This document shows, piece by piece, positions 11,816 through 22,852 of a stretch of 64,000 bases of DNA. Location: the NCBI GenBank assembly GCA_013176395.1, contig JABMLP010000016.1, positions 496,001 to 560,000 of the forward strand, in the 5' to 3' direction. The notes under the pieces were generated by a model, which saw nothing but the letters and a program-made list of their open reading frames with translations, had not been told where the DNA came from and did no database searches. This DNA is from Venturia oleaginea (Eukaryota; Ascomycota; Dothideomycetes; Venturiales; Venturiaceae). The stretch's first letter is position 1. Each line of letters begins with the position of its first letter. Position numbers and translations under genes: made by a program.

Positions 11816-13367
11816 ATGACACTGCTTACTCATAACGAAGCTGCTCAGCATCCTATTGAGCATCGTCTAGCCAGGTAGGCAAGACTCCGTCCTCAGTTTT
11901 ACACATGTACGATTCTACCAGGAATCACTTAACCATTGCCCTCAATTCATTTCAGCTTCCCAACTTCGATTCCTTTCTGACAGAATCTACAGAGCAGGTC
12001 AATGGCTCTCTCCAGACCACCGCATTCATCACACCTGGCTGGCCAAACAGATTGAACATGTCTCACGCAACCCTCAACCACTCCACCCCATCCTCGTCGA
12101 ATTCAAAGACCTCATCGAATCCTCGACACGCCTCACGATGCTCTTCACGCAAATGTTCCAAGAAATGCCTCGTTACCCTCCTTACAACCTTGATCCAGCC
12201 GGCCACGCACAAATACACGATCACATACACATGCTCGAAGTAATGAATCACCTCCTCACACAACCACCGGCATGGTCCGACCATGAAGATAAAGTGGGTG
12301 TTGTCGGTGTACCATTCCAGATTCTCTACGATTGGCCAATGGGCACAGCATCCGGCTACGCAGTCTTCCAAGACCCAGCCGTAAACAAGATGCTGAAAAA
12401 AGTACTAAACGTATGGGGCGTCTTCCTCACCACACCCCCAAGCACAAGCTGTCTCGCCACCGACAAAGAAAGCTGGTTCAGCCCCTTCGCAAAGACAGAA
12501 CTGGAACGAGTCGCCAATGAAGCCACGCCCCCCTCCCCATCCAACACCCACAAAACTTTCGAAGAACTATTCCACTGCGACCCCTCAAAAAAACACCACG
12601 GCTACACCTCCTGGGACACCTTCTTCACCCGCCGCTTCCGCTTCGAAACCAACATCCGCCCCATCGCTGACCCCAACGACCCCAGCATAATAACAAACCC
12701 CTGCGAATCCCGCCCCTACAAACTCGCCACAAACGTCTCCGCCCACGCAACCTTCTGGGCAAAAGGCCAACCCTACTCCATCCACGATATCCTCGCCCAC
12801 TCCCCCCTCTCCCCCCACTTCATCGGCGGAACAATCTACCAAGCCTTCCTCTCCGCACTGAGTTACCACCGCTGGCACGCCCCCGTTTCGGGCAAAATCG
12901 TAAAGGTGGAGAAGATCGAGGGGACGTATTTTTCCGAGGCGCCCTTTACGGGGTTTTTGTCTGGGCCGCATGGTGGGTTTGATGTTGAGGGGCAGGTTAC
13001 TGGGCAGGCTTATTTGGCGGCTATGGCTACTAGGGCGTTGATTTTTATAGAGGCGGATAATGTGGATGTGGGGCTTGTTTGTGTTGTTCCTATTGGCATG
13101 GTGGAGGTTAGTACTTGTGAAGTCACCGTTAAGGAAGGGGATAGGGTGGAGAAGGGGGACGAGTTGGGTATGTTTCATTTTGGGGGGAGTACGCATTGTG
13201 TTTTGTTTCAGAGGGGGGTTTTGTTGGAGGGGTGGCCGGAGGTGGGGAGGGGGGTGAATGTGCCTGTGAGGGGGGAGTTGTGTAGGGTTGTTAAGAGGGA
13301 GGCTGTGCAGAGGGAGGTGGAGGGGGATATGGTTGTTGTTGATTTGGAGAGGAGGGTTGAGGGGTGA
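11816..13367 (+). CDS. PSD-like decarboxylase (PsiD-type, PSDC + PSD domains)
   Basis: Two exons, 11816-11874 and 11993-13367, encode 477 residues. The join was chosen because it gives EHRLARAGQWLSPDHR, the usual opening of this family; an alternative acceptor at 11955 is out of phase. The N-terminal half matches the PSDC domain that precedes the catalytic domain in soluble phosphatidylserine-decarboxylase-like enzymes. The C-terminal half carries YHRWHAPVSG, FIEADN, STCEVTV and GMFHFGGSTH. Ser of GGST (about 419) corresponds to the residue that self-cleaves into the pyruvoyl cofactor. There is no membrane segment or mitochondrial presequence, unlike true Psd1. Relatives with this architecture include the L-tryptophan decarboxylase PsiD, so an amino-acid substrate is possible but not shown. 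Base composition flips from C-rich to G-rich near 12,890. Confidence 0.82.
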
Positions 13368-13496
13368 GGATGTTATTGCTTGTTGGTGAAAGTGCAACCT
13401 GCGGCAGGGTCTATTGTGCATACCAATAGAGAATAGAAACGGACGTTACTTTTAGAAAGATCGCATTCTATGTACAAGGAAAAATAATCTCTCAGA

Positions 13497-16340
13497 CTAT
13501 TCACCACCACCGCCGCCACCACCTCCACCACCCTCAGGAACCTTGGGCATCTGTCCCCCTTTCTTCCCATGCCCACCGCTACCAAGCGCCGGGTCTTTCA
13601 TACAAAAATCATAATTCCCCTTCTGATAGTTATTCCCCCAATACTTCGGGAACGGCACCACCTTCCCCCCTGCCCCAAATACCGTAAAAGTGAGAAGAAA
13701 ATTGAGGACTTGTGCTCCGCCATCCATACCCGCGCTCAAGATGTAGTTATACTTAATGAACCAATTCGTCTTATACCTCCTGAGGTAGAATTGTGAGACA
13801 AAGCCCGTAACGTAGTGAAGGAAGAAAGCCGAGTGTGTGCCGTGCGAGAGTCCGCCCATGGAGAAAAGAATGATTGGCGTGTTCCAGTAGTCCAGGCGTA
13901 ATTTAGGACAGAATCTGTGAATGAGCCAAAAAGGTACAGGCACAACAATGCCCAGGAGGAACCCAAGAGAAACCCATTGATACCGTGCGCCAGCGCTGTA
14001 GAGCTTGCTCGCAAGTCCACCCCAGGTGATGGCCGCGCTGTTGTGTTTCTGAACCATTTGGCCAGACCAGACATTCGTTCCCTGGATCGCAAGGAGGATT
14101 TCCCGTTTTTCGGTTGTGATCTGCTCCATCATGAGGTAAGACATGATACAACCTATACCCGCACCGATGACTTGCATAGCGAATGTGCATTTGGGTGCGA
14201 GATGGACGTACTGTCCCAACTTCAAATCTTTTAACATATGTTTTGCTTGCACGAGAGAATTGTTGCCGAACGTGGCAAAGTAGAGGTTTGCAAGCGGATG
14301 GCCGGGAAGGAGGTATGCACCGATCATTTGAATTAGAGGTTCGACCCTGAGACTGTATCCGAACATTGCTGTAAGGGCGGCGAAGAAGGGTAAGGTAAAA
14401 GTTGAGATACCGATGGAGACGAAGAAAGCCCACCATGGTAAGGTTGATCCAGCCAGGTTACTCGTGACGAGACCGACGACAGCAGAGATGACCCAAAGCC
14501 CGCCGAACCACCAGGATCTATAAGCAGGGTTAGCTTTTTTTCGACAGAACATGGCGATGTAGAACTTACGGGACATCGTCATAGGCCTGCATCAAGCCAT
14601 AGTGAGGATCGATTGCGTTGGCTTCTTCGCGGGAAATACGCTCTCTTCGGTACTTCCAGAATTTGAGATCCCATTGACTTGGCATGAACAGAACTTTCAA
14701 CTGCTTGAAGGTGAAAATCTCAAAGGCAGACTTGATATCTTCCCAATGCCACAGAACCATGTGACTGATCGCAGCCAAAATGGCAACGTTTGTCACAGTC
14801 ATTGCCAGCGCCTCGGAAGACGCGAGCCAGGGAAGGCCTTGTTTCTTAAGTAGCTCATCGTCAACTTGAAATCGCTTGTTTAATATGGAAGTTTGATTGT
14901 ACACGCGATATTTAGTCGAGTTCGATTTTCTGTGTCGCGTCAGCACCTGTCGGTAGGGAAGAGAAGTCAAAAGACATACTGGGAAAACAGCTGTGGCGAT
15001 ATGAAAGGAAAGCTGCGGGCATTCCAGACGTTGCTGTAATAGAGGCCCAGGTAGATAGCGATAGAGAGGATGTATCCAGCCATAGAATTCATAAGAGTTT
15101 GGAACGGCATCCATAATGGATTTCCGCCCCCGGCTATGAAATAAACGGTCAGCGGAAATGAGCGGTGAAGAGTTTCCCCACGAAATACTTACAAACCATA
15201 GTCCAGTCGAATGAGAGGGAGAAAAGTCCTAACCCTTCGTTCGCCATACTTCCGCCGAAGATGTTCGTGACAAGAAGGTTCTTTCTATGTGCCAAACAGA
15301 AAACCGAAACACCAGCAAGAATCGGCACTGTTGACATTAGTAATGATACCGTCTGTAAAACTTGAACACCACCCACTGATGTATTGCGGAAAGACCTGCC
15401 AAATGAACAAAATAACAAACGCGATGTAGAAAACCCTCATCTTCTTCCGGGTACTCTCGCGGTCAGCGTGAAGACTCTCCAGGAGTGATGCCGTCGGCAA
15501 ATTGCTTGGGTATAACATGTTACTAGGGTAGACTAGCGTCTTCCTCAATAATCCAGCCATGCCATATCCCAACATCTGCGTCGATAGAATGACAAAGACG
15601 CCAACTGCAGCGCTGGGATTTATGTTGTAGTACCTGTTCCTCACCGTCAACAAACATAACAGGAGTCTCTTAAATATAGGCTTACAATTTTTGCACCGCT
15701 AGTACAGCCATCGCTTCGGGTGTGTTGGCCGCCGCAGCACACATGATACAGATCGCAGCATGCTCTTTCTTGTTAAACTATAGCTTGCGTTAGTAACGAT
15801 TGTTCGGATGTGATGTTTTATTTGAGACTTGTAAGCTGGAGGAAATGTAAGGGTGCAACTTACTGGTCCAGGATTCAAAATCCGTCCGATTCTTCCTTTA
15901 GTCGGCAGTATCCTAGCCAATGCTGTGCCGAAAACATAGCTGATTGCAGCTATAAAAACCAAATGGATGTGAACTGACTGGGGCTTGAAGGTGTTGATTG
16001 TAGTGATCGTGCTACGGAGTGTAAGCTAACATCCAAAAACGGGATCGACGTCTACTCACCCAGCAAAGACGGAAATACCAATGCCCAAAAACCACATGCG
16101 GAATGTGAAAGGGTTGAGAGAAGGGTCGTCTTCCACCGTCAAAATCTCCGTGACAAGTTCTCTAGCGGTAGTTGGTGGCTTGATATTGGTCTTCTCCTCC
16201 TGGGATAGGCTAGAGGGATCGGTCACAGCTCTTTCCACGACATTGATGTCGCTCTTTTCACCGCCAATATACTCGACGTGCTGTGCCGGCACCACTTTGT
16301 CGCCTCGAGATTCCACGCCATCTTTGTCAGCTTCCGCCAT
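13497..16340 (-). CDS. OPT-family oligopeptide transporter
   Basis: Eight exons on the minus strand: 16340-16060, 16011-15864, 15777-15686, 15633-15377, 15327-15193, 15133-14980, 14929-14570 and 14517-13497. They total 815 residues and all introns are 48-86 bases and in phase. OPT hallmarks are NPGPFNKKEHAAI, the FPQYI segment, LSFDWTMV, the NPLWMPFQTLMN motif, SWWFGGLW and GLSHGTHSAFFLHY. About 14-16 hydrophobic helices follow an acidic cytosolic N-terminus. The family imports tetra- or pentapeptides, glutathione or siderophore-like ligands with protons. The C-terminus ends in nine consecutive glycines followed by Glu, encoded by a (GGN)n tract. The stop lies only 129 bases from that of the convergent PSD-like gene, so the transcripts probably overlap. 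Confidence 0.93.
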
Positions 16341-19010
16341 ACCAAAGAATGTAAGTATGATGAAAGGGTGAATAATAAGACAAAGGAAGGAAGAATAGAA
16401 GATACGAATGAGAGCTCAAAAGTATCAAGTCTTTGATACAAGAACCATAGCCAAGGGTCACGAAATCTTCTGTTAGCATTGAAAGCTTCTTATGGTCTCC
16501 TTTTAAACTCGGGACCAAGTCCACACACGCGGCCTCAATTTCTGCAAAGCTGCATCCTCAAAAGGTCACTCGTACCTACCACCATGTCGGAAACATGTCG
16601 CACAAGGCCAAGACGTGGCCTGACCAGGGACTGGAGAAGCCAGGCAATAACAAGGTAGGCAATGGGCCTAACTTTGAATCCGCTTGCATTAGTCCATTCC
16701 AAATTCGCATGAATTAAAGTAACTTGCGAGTCTGTGCAAACGTGCATAGATCAAATCCCCCTCGGTGGCCACGACTCTCCCGGAACGAGCATTTTGTAGG
16801 AGGATGGCCGTACGGGGAGGGTCCGCTGGGAAGTTTGGCTTATTTAGACGAGGCCTTAGATGAAGACTGTCAAGGATTATTCGATAAGATGTGCTCTTAA
16901 TTATTCACGAAAAGAATGTTACCGGGTAACGTCCCGAGTTGCTCGGATTGTTTGTTCGGAACCGAACAGGAGAGATAAAAGAGTAATGATAGTTTTGATG
17001 TTGTTGTCTATCTGGTCCAGCATTCCAGTCTGCTCGGCTGCGGGAGATCTGAGAGGTAGCCAGAGCTAAGAAGCTTACTCTCATTAGCATTCGCGGGAAC
17101 GAGCCTCTTCACATGGGGAAGAGAAGAAGCAAGAGCTTGAAGTCATCCTCGAAGGTTGATAGGTCAAAACGGAATGATTGCTGAAGAAGAAGGAAATGAT
17201 CGACAAGCGGTCATGCTGAGGTTTTGGGTGGGAGTTTCTCCGTACTATGTAGTATCGAACTGCCCAAGCATCAGGAGGGCTCTGATTGCAACGACTCGGA
17301 CGCAGAGCAATATCCGGCGCGCGGCTTTCATGGCTGGTGTCGGGTCGTTGTGTGGTGGCGAGAAGTCGAGGTGAAGGCGTTGCCGGCAATGGATATGGAG
17401 GTGTAGATGATTGGAACTTCACATGGTGGACAGCAAGGTCGTTGGTAGAGAGAAATGGTCGCGAGTAGATTGGTAGGTTACGCGTCGAAGAACGTGTTTA
17501 TCTGTGGCGGCCTTAGGCTGTCCATCTTTACCGCATCAGGCATCACTTTTCCCTCCCCTAGATCACCTCCATAAACACAACACCACGCGCAACAGGAACC
17601 ACCTGAGAAACCTGGACGACATGTCAAAAATAGCTCATTCTCGAGGAACGAGGCTGCGACCTGTATCGATTGCGCGGTCCTCATCTGAACAACCGGGTTC
17701 AGCAGGCCAAAGGCGAGCAACGACCATGAACATCTAACATTTCTAGCAAGGGGGGCATGATACTGTCTTATCCTGCTTTATGAGCTACATACATCATTGC
17801 CGTCACCTACACGAGTTTCACGGATTAGAAACCGCTCGACAAATGCTATACAGAAGAGTGCATGTGCAGAGAACGGACACATACAAACACCAACCCTACA
17901 GGTGCCCATCCGGAAGAAGCGACAACTTGTGATGTTATTCTCATGGCACAAATCCATGGCAGGAACAGACAAGCCCGGATTTGAGGTCATCTTGGGCGGA
18001 GATGTTTGTCTCAGTTCTCCTTCTGGATGGCCGACATGATTCTGCTTTCACTCGAGTTGAAGTTGGAGAAAATGGGTGGTGGGATCGAGGAACTGGGTCC
18101 TGGCGCTATCGAAAACGCCATCATGAAGAGGCCAGAGGATCGGGATATTGGCCGATCGATTACAATAATTCGTTCCATCACGGTTGTCATCTTACATGGT
18201 GCTTTTCATCCCACGAGAGATAATGATTGATCGAGAAGGAATATCAACGATGGCACATCCGGCCTGCGTCTTTTTCTGCGCCAATGAAGAATACTCGTCC
18301 TACCGGGTACCAGCAGCGTGTGTATGCCTTTGGCCACGGCTTTGAGGTAACGTGCTGGAGTGGAACACATCGATTCCTTGGTGTCTACCCAACCCCAACC
18401 TCCAAGAGACGCGCTACGAATGATAATTATGATATGGCCTGCTCACCAACAGGAATTACATGATGTATTTGACATTCGTCAACATTGCATAGACCGAGAA
18501 GTCCCAAGCAACCACAGTAGTCACCGAATTCCTAGAATCAACTTGGCAAACAGGCATGCTATATAGTCTACCAAGCACGGGGTCGTAGCTGAAGCTACAC
18601 CCTGTGTATCTCCTTTATGTCACTAAAGGTTCACAAACAGTGGCACAAAATCCTTTCTGGCACCTCGTTTTTTGGAAGAAAATGGTCTGTGGTCGGCAAG
18701 AGCATGTTTATGTTACACGTTCATTGTGGGACATGAAGACTCAGTTTTGGTGCTCAAGCTCTCACGACCTCTGCCAAGCACTTGACGGGAAGAAGTGGAA
18801 TATCACCCGCTATCAAGAGACTACTGGTTTAGGGATTCATACAGAAAGGTAGTCTACCTTTTCCATTTTCTCTCGTGGGAAATGACTGGAAACCGCCGCC
18901 CAACGTGAATAAGATGACTTTGCGCATTAGCATAGCTTTTTTCGCTGGAGCATTTATAGAGCTCTCAGATCAGCATTTGGAATCCAGCTTCATTCTCAGC
19001 AACCACCAAT
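16341..19010. other. 2.7 kb without a convincing gene
   Basis: Upstream of the OPT start there are only short open frames on both strands. The most protein-like is at 18006-18230 (contains KLEKMGGGIEELGPGAIENA) but it has no start context, splice partners or known family. This may be a decayed gene or promoter DNA. Confidence 0.4.
18953..18959 (+). promoter_or_regulatory. TATA-like element of the chitin-binding/But2 gene
   Basis: TTTATAG lies 52 bases before the ATG at 19011, followed by a short CA-rich leader. Confidence 0.35.
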
Positions 19011-19980
19011 ATGAAGCAATCTTTTTTCGCACATCTCTTGGTATTTTTGACAACTGTTGAGGGCTAGAAATCAGCCGAGATGGCAAGTGTGGCGTAGTTG
19101 GCGGTGGTACCACATGTCTTCAATCTGCCTCCGGCGACTGTTGCGGTAGTGCTGGCGACTGGTAATGATTTTGGCATTCCTGAAGCTCTCTTGGACTAAT
19201 AGAACACAGCAATGAACACAACTGCGGTGACGGCTGTCAGGTGGCTTTCGGTGCCTGTCAGCCGACTTCCCCAGGCACAACTGCATACAACTTATTCTTT
19301 CCTTCCCTCATTATCCCGATCGCCTCAGATCAACCGCTGGAAGTTTTTGGGATTCAGAAAAATGCAACGTGTGTCCAGTACCTATCTTACTACTGATGAT
19401 AGACAGCCCGCTAACAAAACAAACAGTCTCAAATGGTACGAAGGCAATGAAGTAGATACAGAAATCGCCTTCGACAATCTCCCACCAGGCGGCGCGAAAT
19501 GTAAACTTAATTTTGTCCTTGCAAGAAACGGACCTTGGAACTTCAACTTTCAAAGCCCACAATCATGGCAGTTTGGCATCTATAATCTCATCGGGGGTTT
19601 GATCAGTCAAGAAGATACTTATGCCAAACGGCCCGTCGTCACAGATCTCGTCGCTAATGTGACTCTGACTGCGGTTGGTGCGGAAATGCAGGTGTATGTT
19701 ACAGATCATACTGTACCATGCGCGACGGGCAGAGCGCAGTATCTGCTTCGATCCAACACGGGACGTCCGTTCGACCTGACTTGGTTTGGTGAGTGATTAC
19801 GCTTCCGTTCTTTCACCGATGATGATGCACAATCTCGACTGCTAATACTGTGCAGAATTGAAAGATGATAGACCTTTTGGATCGAATCACAATGGCATCA
19901 CCCTTGGCATGGAAATGCTCCCAGGAACTGGAAGCTTCTCTCAGTCCAGGGTGGCAGGAGTCACGAGGAAGAGTATGTGA
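19011..19980 (+). CDS. Chitin-binding (CBM18) + But2-domain protein, start frameshifted
   Basis: Exons 19011-19161, 19210-19368, 19427-19788 and 19856-19980 join with consistent phases. Exons 1-2 encode a hevein-type chitin-binding module, DGKCG...CLQ...DCCGSAGDWC...HNCGDGCQVAFGAC, with the cysteine spacing of CBM18. Exons 3-4 encode a But2-like C-terminal domain (NFQSPQSWQFGIYNLIGG, with paired cysteines). ATG 19011 opens a good signal peptide (MKQSFFAHLLVFLTTVEG) and has a TATA-like box 52 bases upstream. However, that frame hits TAG at 19065-19067, while the CBM18 frame is offset by one base and is closed upstream by TGA at 19058-19060. So the signal peptide and the mature protein are separated by a one-base frameshift. 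Either the gene is freshly inactivated or the assembly has an error here. Intact, it would be a secreted chitin-binding wall protein. Confidence 0.7.
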
Positions 19981-20832
19981 TGGATATGTGAGACTCTAGT
20001 TCCTCGGAGAGGAAAGCCTGCCACGAACGTCGAAGCAGTCTCATCATCAAATTAGGAAGATGACATGTTTTCAAGCTTTAATCCGCTGAATAATATAATC
20101 ATGTGAGACACAATCTCTTCATTCCAGCACATGGATCAGAGGATCCTACTTTATCTTAATCACAAATGTTTGCCCTGTGTCTAGATCTCATTCAGAGTTT
20201 ATTGGCTGGCTAAATAACCCTACCCACTTCAAGCTTGGAATAAAAATTAATCCGCATTGGCTCCAGAAATGCGATGCAAACGTTCTTCTAACTGGAAGAG
20301 TCATTGGTGAAGGACGCGAGGATACGATAGATATAAATACAATTTACGAGGCTTGGGTGAGAACAGCCAAGCGTAGATAGACGGGGGGGCATACTATAGT
20401 ATATTGATGGATAGGGAGTGGAGGTGTGAAGAGCAGGGGTGTGTTTTACGGACTGGAAATCTTTTGCGGTGAACTGTTTATAGATGATCAAAGATGAGGA
20501 TGTGCCATTCCTGGAGAGGTGATGGAAAGAGGTTAGGCAACGTTGGGTTTGTTGGGTGTCGAGGAAAATTCACAGTAAGGGTGATGAACAACTTGTGTTG
20601 GAATTTCAGTTGTAAGTACTTTTCAATTTCAAAACGGTCCGAATTGAGAGCTGAATTGTTCTGCAGAAAGAAATGTTTGTAGATGGAAATTGCAAAACCT
20701 GTATTGCCTGCGTAGCAATTTAAGATCAGTTTACAGTTCAGGAGTTCTCAAAATACAACAATGTACTCCACCAACGCCATCCACTCCAGTTATCTTACCA
20801 AAATCGTCCATAATCACCGGCCACGTTCCCTC
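19981..20832. other. Intergenic
   Basis: Between two 3' ends. A 67-codon open frame (20177-20380) lacks an ATG and has no recognisable features. Confidence 0.5.
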
Positions 20833-22049
20833 CTAATCGACAAATTCGTTGAGATTCGAGCGTGAGAATGCGCAACGCGCCTTTCGACACTCAGGGCAAG
20901 ACTCTCGGTCAACACTATTTCCCCACCCGCCCGGATTCGCCGCATTGAGCGCCGCAGTAGCGATGGCAGCAACGGCATCTCTAGCCTTCACACAGCAACC
21001 AGGACACACAAGCCTACCCAGATCATGCTCAACGATGAACTGTCTCGGTTTCCTCGTCTTGCACACGGCACAGACAAGGAAGCTGCGACCAGATTCCCAA
21101 AGAACGTCTTGACCGAATTGAGCTATCTGGGCTGCGATGCTGAAGATGACGCTTTCCCGTTTCTCGCCTGAGGATACTTTGGCCATTTCGTGGGAGCCGC
21201 TGGCTGCGATGATGTCGCGGAGTCCGCGGTCGCTTTCGGGGGTTGTCTCGTAGATTGGTTTGGCAAGGTCGGGGAGGAATTCTGCACAAAAGCCGTCTAA
21301 TTTGGTTGCGGGCTTGAATTTTCGGATGGCTAGGGTCTTTAAGGTCGGGATGTCGTAGTAGTCTGGCTCTTGTTAATTGTCTCCGTCACTATCTTGTTGG
21401 AGATTAGAACTTACCTGCTACAGCATAGACCTTGATGTGGAAAAGCAACGACTCCAGACTCGCTTTCTCTCCCGGTTTATCTTGCTGTGTCGTGCCTGGG
21501 ACAGATGTAGAGCCAGAAGCTATATCGTTGCTACCTGCAGCTGCCATGTCAGTTCTATTGCGCTTTCTAATCCTCTTCTTCTGCTTCTTGCTCAATTTAA
21601 GCGGAGGATCCTCGAAGACATTCTCGTAGCAATAATTGCCAGTCGTGAGGTATGAGCACATAGCATCAAGAACTTCCGGTTCACCAAGTATTAGTTCGAT
21701 CTCGCTTGTTTGTGCCTCCTATTGATGTTTAGCAATACGAACTAAGTCTACCTCAAGAGCAGATTTACCTTGAAGTTGAGAAGGGCTTTCGCAAAGAAGG
21801 AAGATTGACTACAAGGGAGCAACTTGTGGAACTTGTGCTTCTCTTCTCCGTAGATAACGGTCACATCGACACAGTCACTGCGCTCCACGAATCTGCAACA
21901 GTAAGTATGGGTCACCCCAGAAAATAATGTCGGGTATTCACTTACTTTCCAAGTCCATCAGCAATGCTCAAATCCCAATTATTGTAGGTGTCATCGTATT
22001 CCTCAGGGTCGTCCCCGTCACCAGCTTCGCGCCAGCCAGAGTTCGACAG
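20833..22049 (-). CDS. BTB/POZ family protein, copy 1 (ATG apparently lost)
   Basis: Four minus-strand exons, 22049-21946, 21892-21769, 21718-21415 and 21362-20833, give 353 codons in phase. The BTB fold is recognised by VDVTVIYGEEKHKFHK, CSQSSFFAKALLNFK, the E(A)QTSEIEL strand and VLDAMCSYLTTGNY. A basic linker (KLSKKQKKRIRKRNR) follows, then YYDIPTLKTLA, the family motif SDRGLRDI, and a Cys-rich tail with CAVC, CPGCC and CPEC pairs that looks like a zinc-binding knuckle. BTB proteins of this type usually mediate protein-protein contacts or Cul3 targeting; the exact role is unknown. No ATG exists in frame before the BTB core. By comparison with copies 2 and 3 (ATGTCG.., ATGTCC..), the start matches CTGTCG at 22049, so the initiator seems mutated. 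Confidence 0.72.
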
Positions 22050-22852
22050 ATTGGAGTTGTGAAGATCGGTTGTTGAATAGTAAGGTTGTTGTTTTGAAGA
22101 GTGAAAAGGGATGAGAAAGTAATGAGAATAGGTAAGAATGATTGGAGCAGTTGCCCGGACCCAGAATCTGAAGTTCTGAGTAAGCGAAGTTCAAGTGGCC
22201 GATTAAGGCGACTTTCACCAGTACCTGATAGATCAAGGACAAAGTGAGCCTACCCAAGCCTTGTGTTTCAAGAGCTTCCAAAGATTCTGACCATCTTGAG
22301 AACAAAAGTGTTCGAGTATATGGCCTTTAAGAATGTCAACACCGTTCTGTTCCCAGCCATAACCACACTAACGCTGTGTTTTCAGATAGAGATGATCTTA
22401 TAATGGCATGTTTGGTCCACGCGTGTCAGACATGAGGAGCGATGTTATCACAAAGGCGATGGTGTTAGCTGTTATTCTAGGCAGCAAGAAGTAACACTCT
22501 CTGATGAGAAAGAAGTGAGACTGACACTTACGAGCTGATTTTGGTTTGACAAAGGAACGTTCATAGAACAGCTTTAAGCACCCTGTGAGTTCACATAAAA
22601 CTCACGTGCGTCAGCCACGTATAATTACCTAGGTCTTGAAGCGACGCTTGCAATTTTTAGTAGTAGTCGACGGAGTGGTAAGTCTAACATGTACCAGTAT
22701 GAACCAGGTGTGGTGAACAGGAATCTGGCAAACCTGAAATCGGACTTTCCGGGAGCACCTTCATAAAAGCCAATCGAAAGACTTTCAATCAGGCTTCGCC
22801 GTATTTGAAAGGCGAAGCAGTTCACACAACTGGACTATGTGAGAACAGGCTC
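22050..22852. other. Intergenic
   Basis: Upstream flank of BTB copy 1. Pyrimidine-rich on the minus strand just before the CTG. No other gene seen. Confidence 0.45.

Noticed and set aside
11956..12000. Acceptor ATTTCAG (11955) for exon 2 of the PSD-like gene
   Set aside because: Out of phase with exon 1; the TACAG acceptor at 11992 is in phase and yields the family N-terminus.
12585..13421. 278-codon minus-strand ORF over the PSD-like gene
   Set aside because: It is antisense to a well-supported enzyme and arises from the strong base skew there.
18006..18230. Open frame with KLEKMGGGIEELGPGAIENA
   Set aside because: Looks slightly protein-like but is short, isolated and matches no family; kept only as a note in the intergenic entry.
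19212..19796. 194-codon ORF starting MNTTAVTAV
   Set aside because: Its first ~70 codons are out of frame with the chitin-binding module; only the part after 19427 is coding, as exon 3 of the CBM18-But2 gene.
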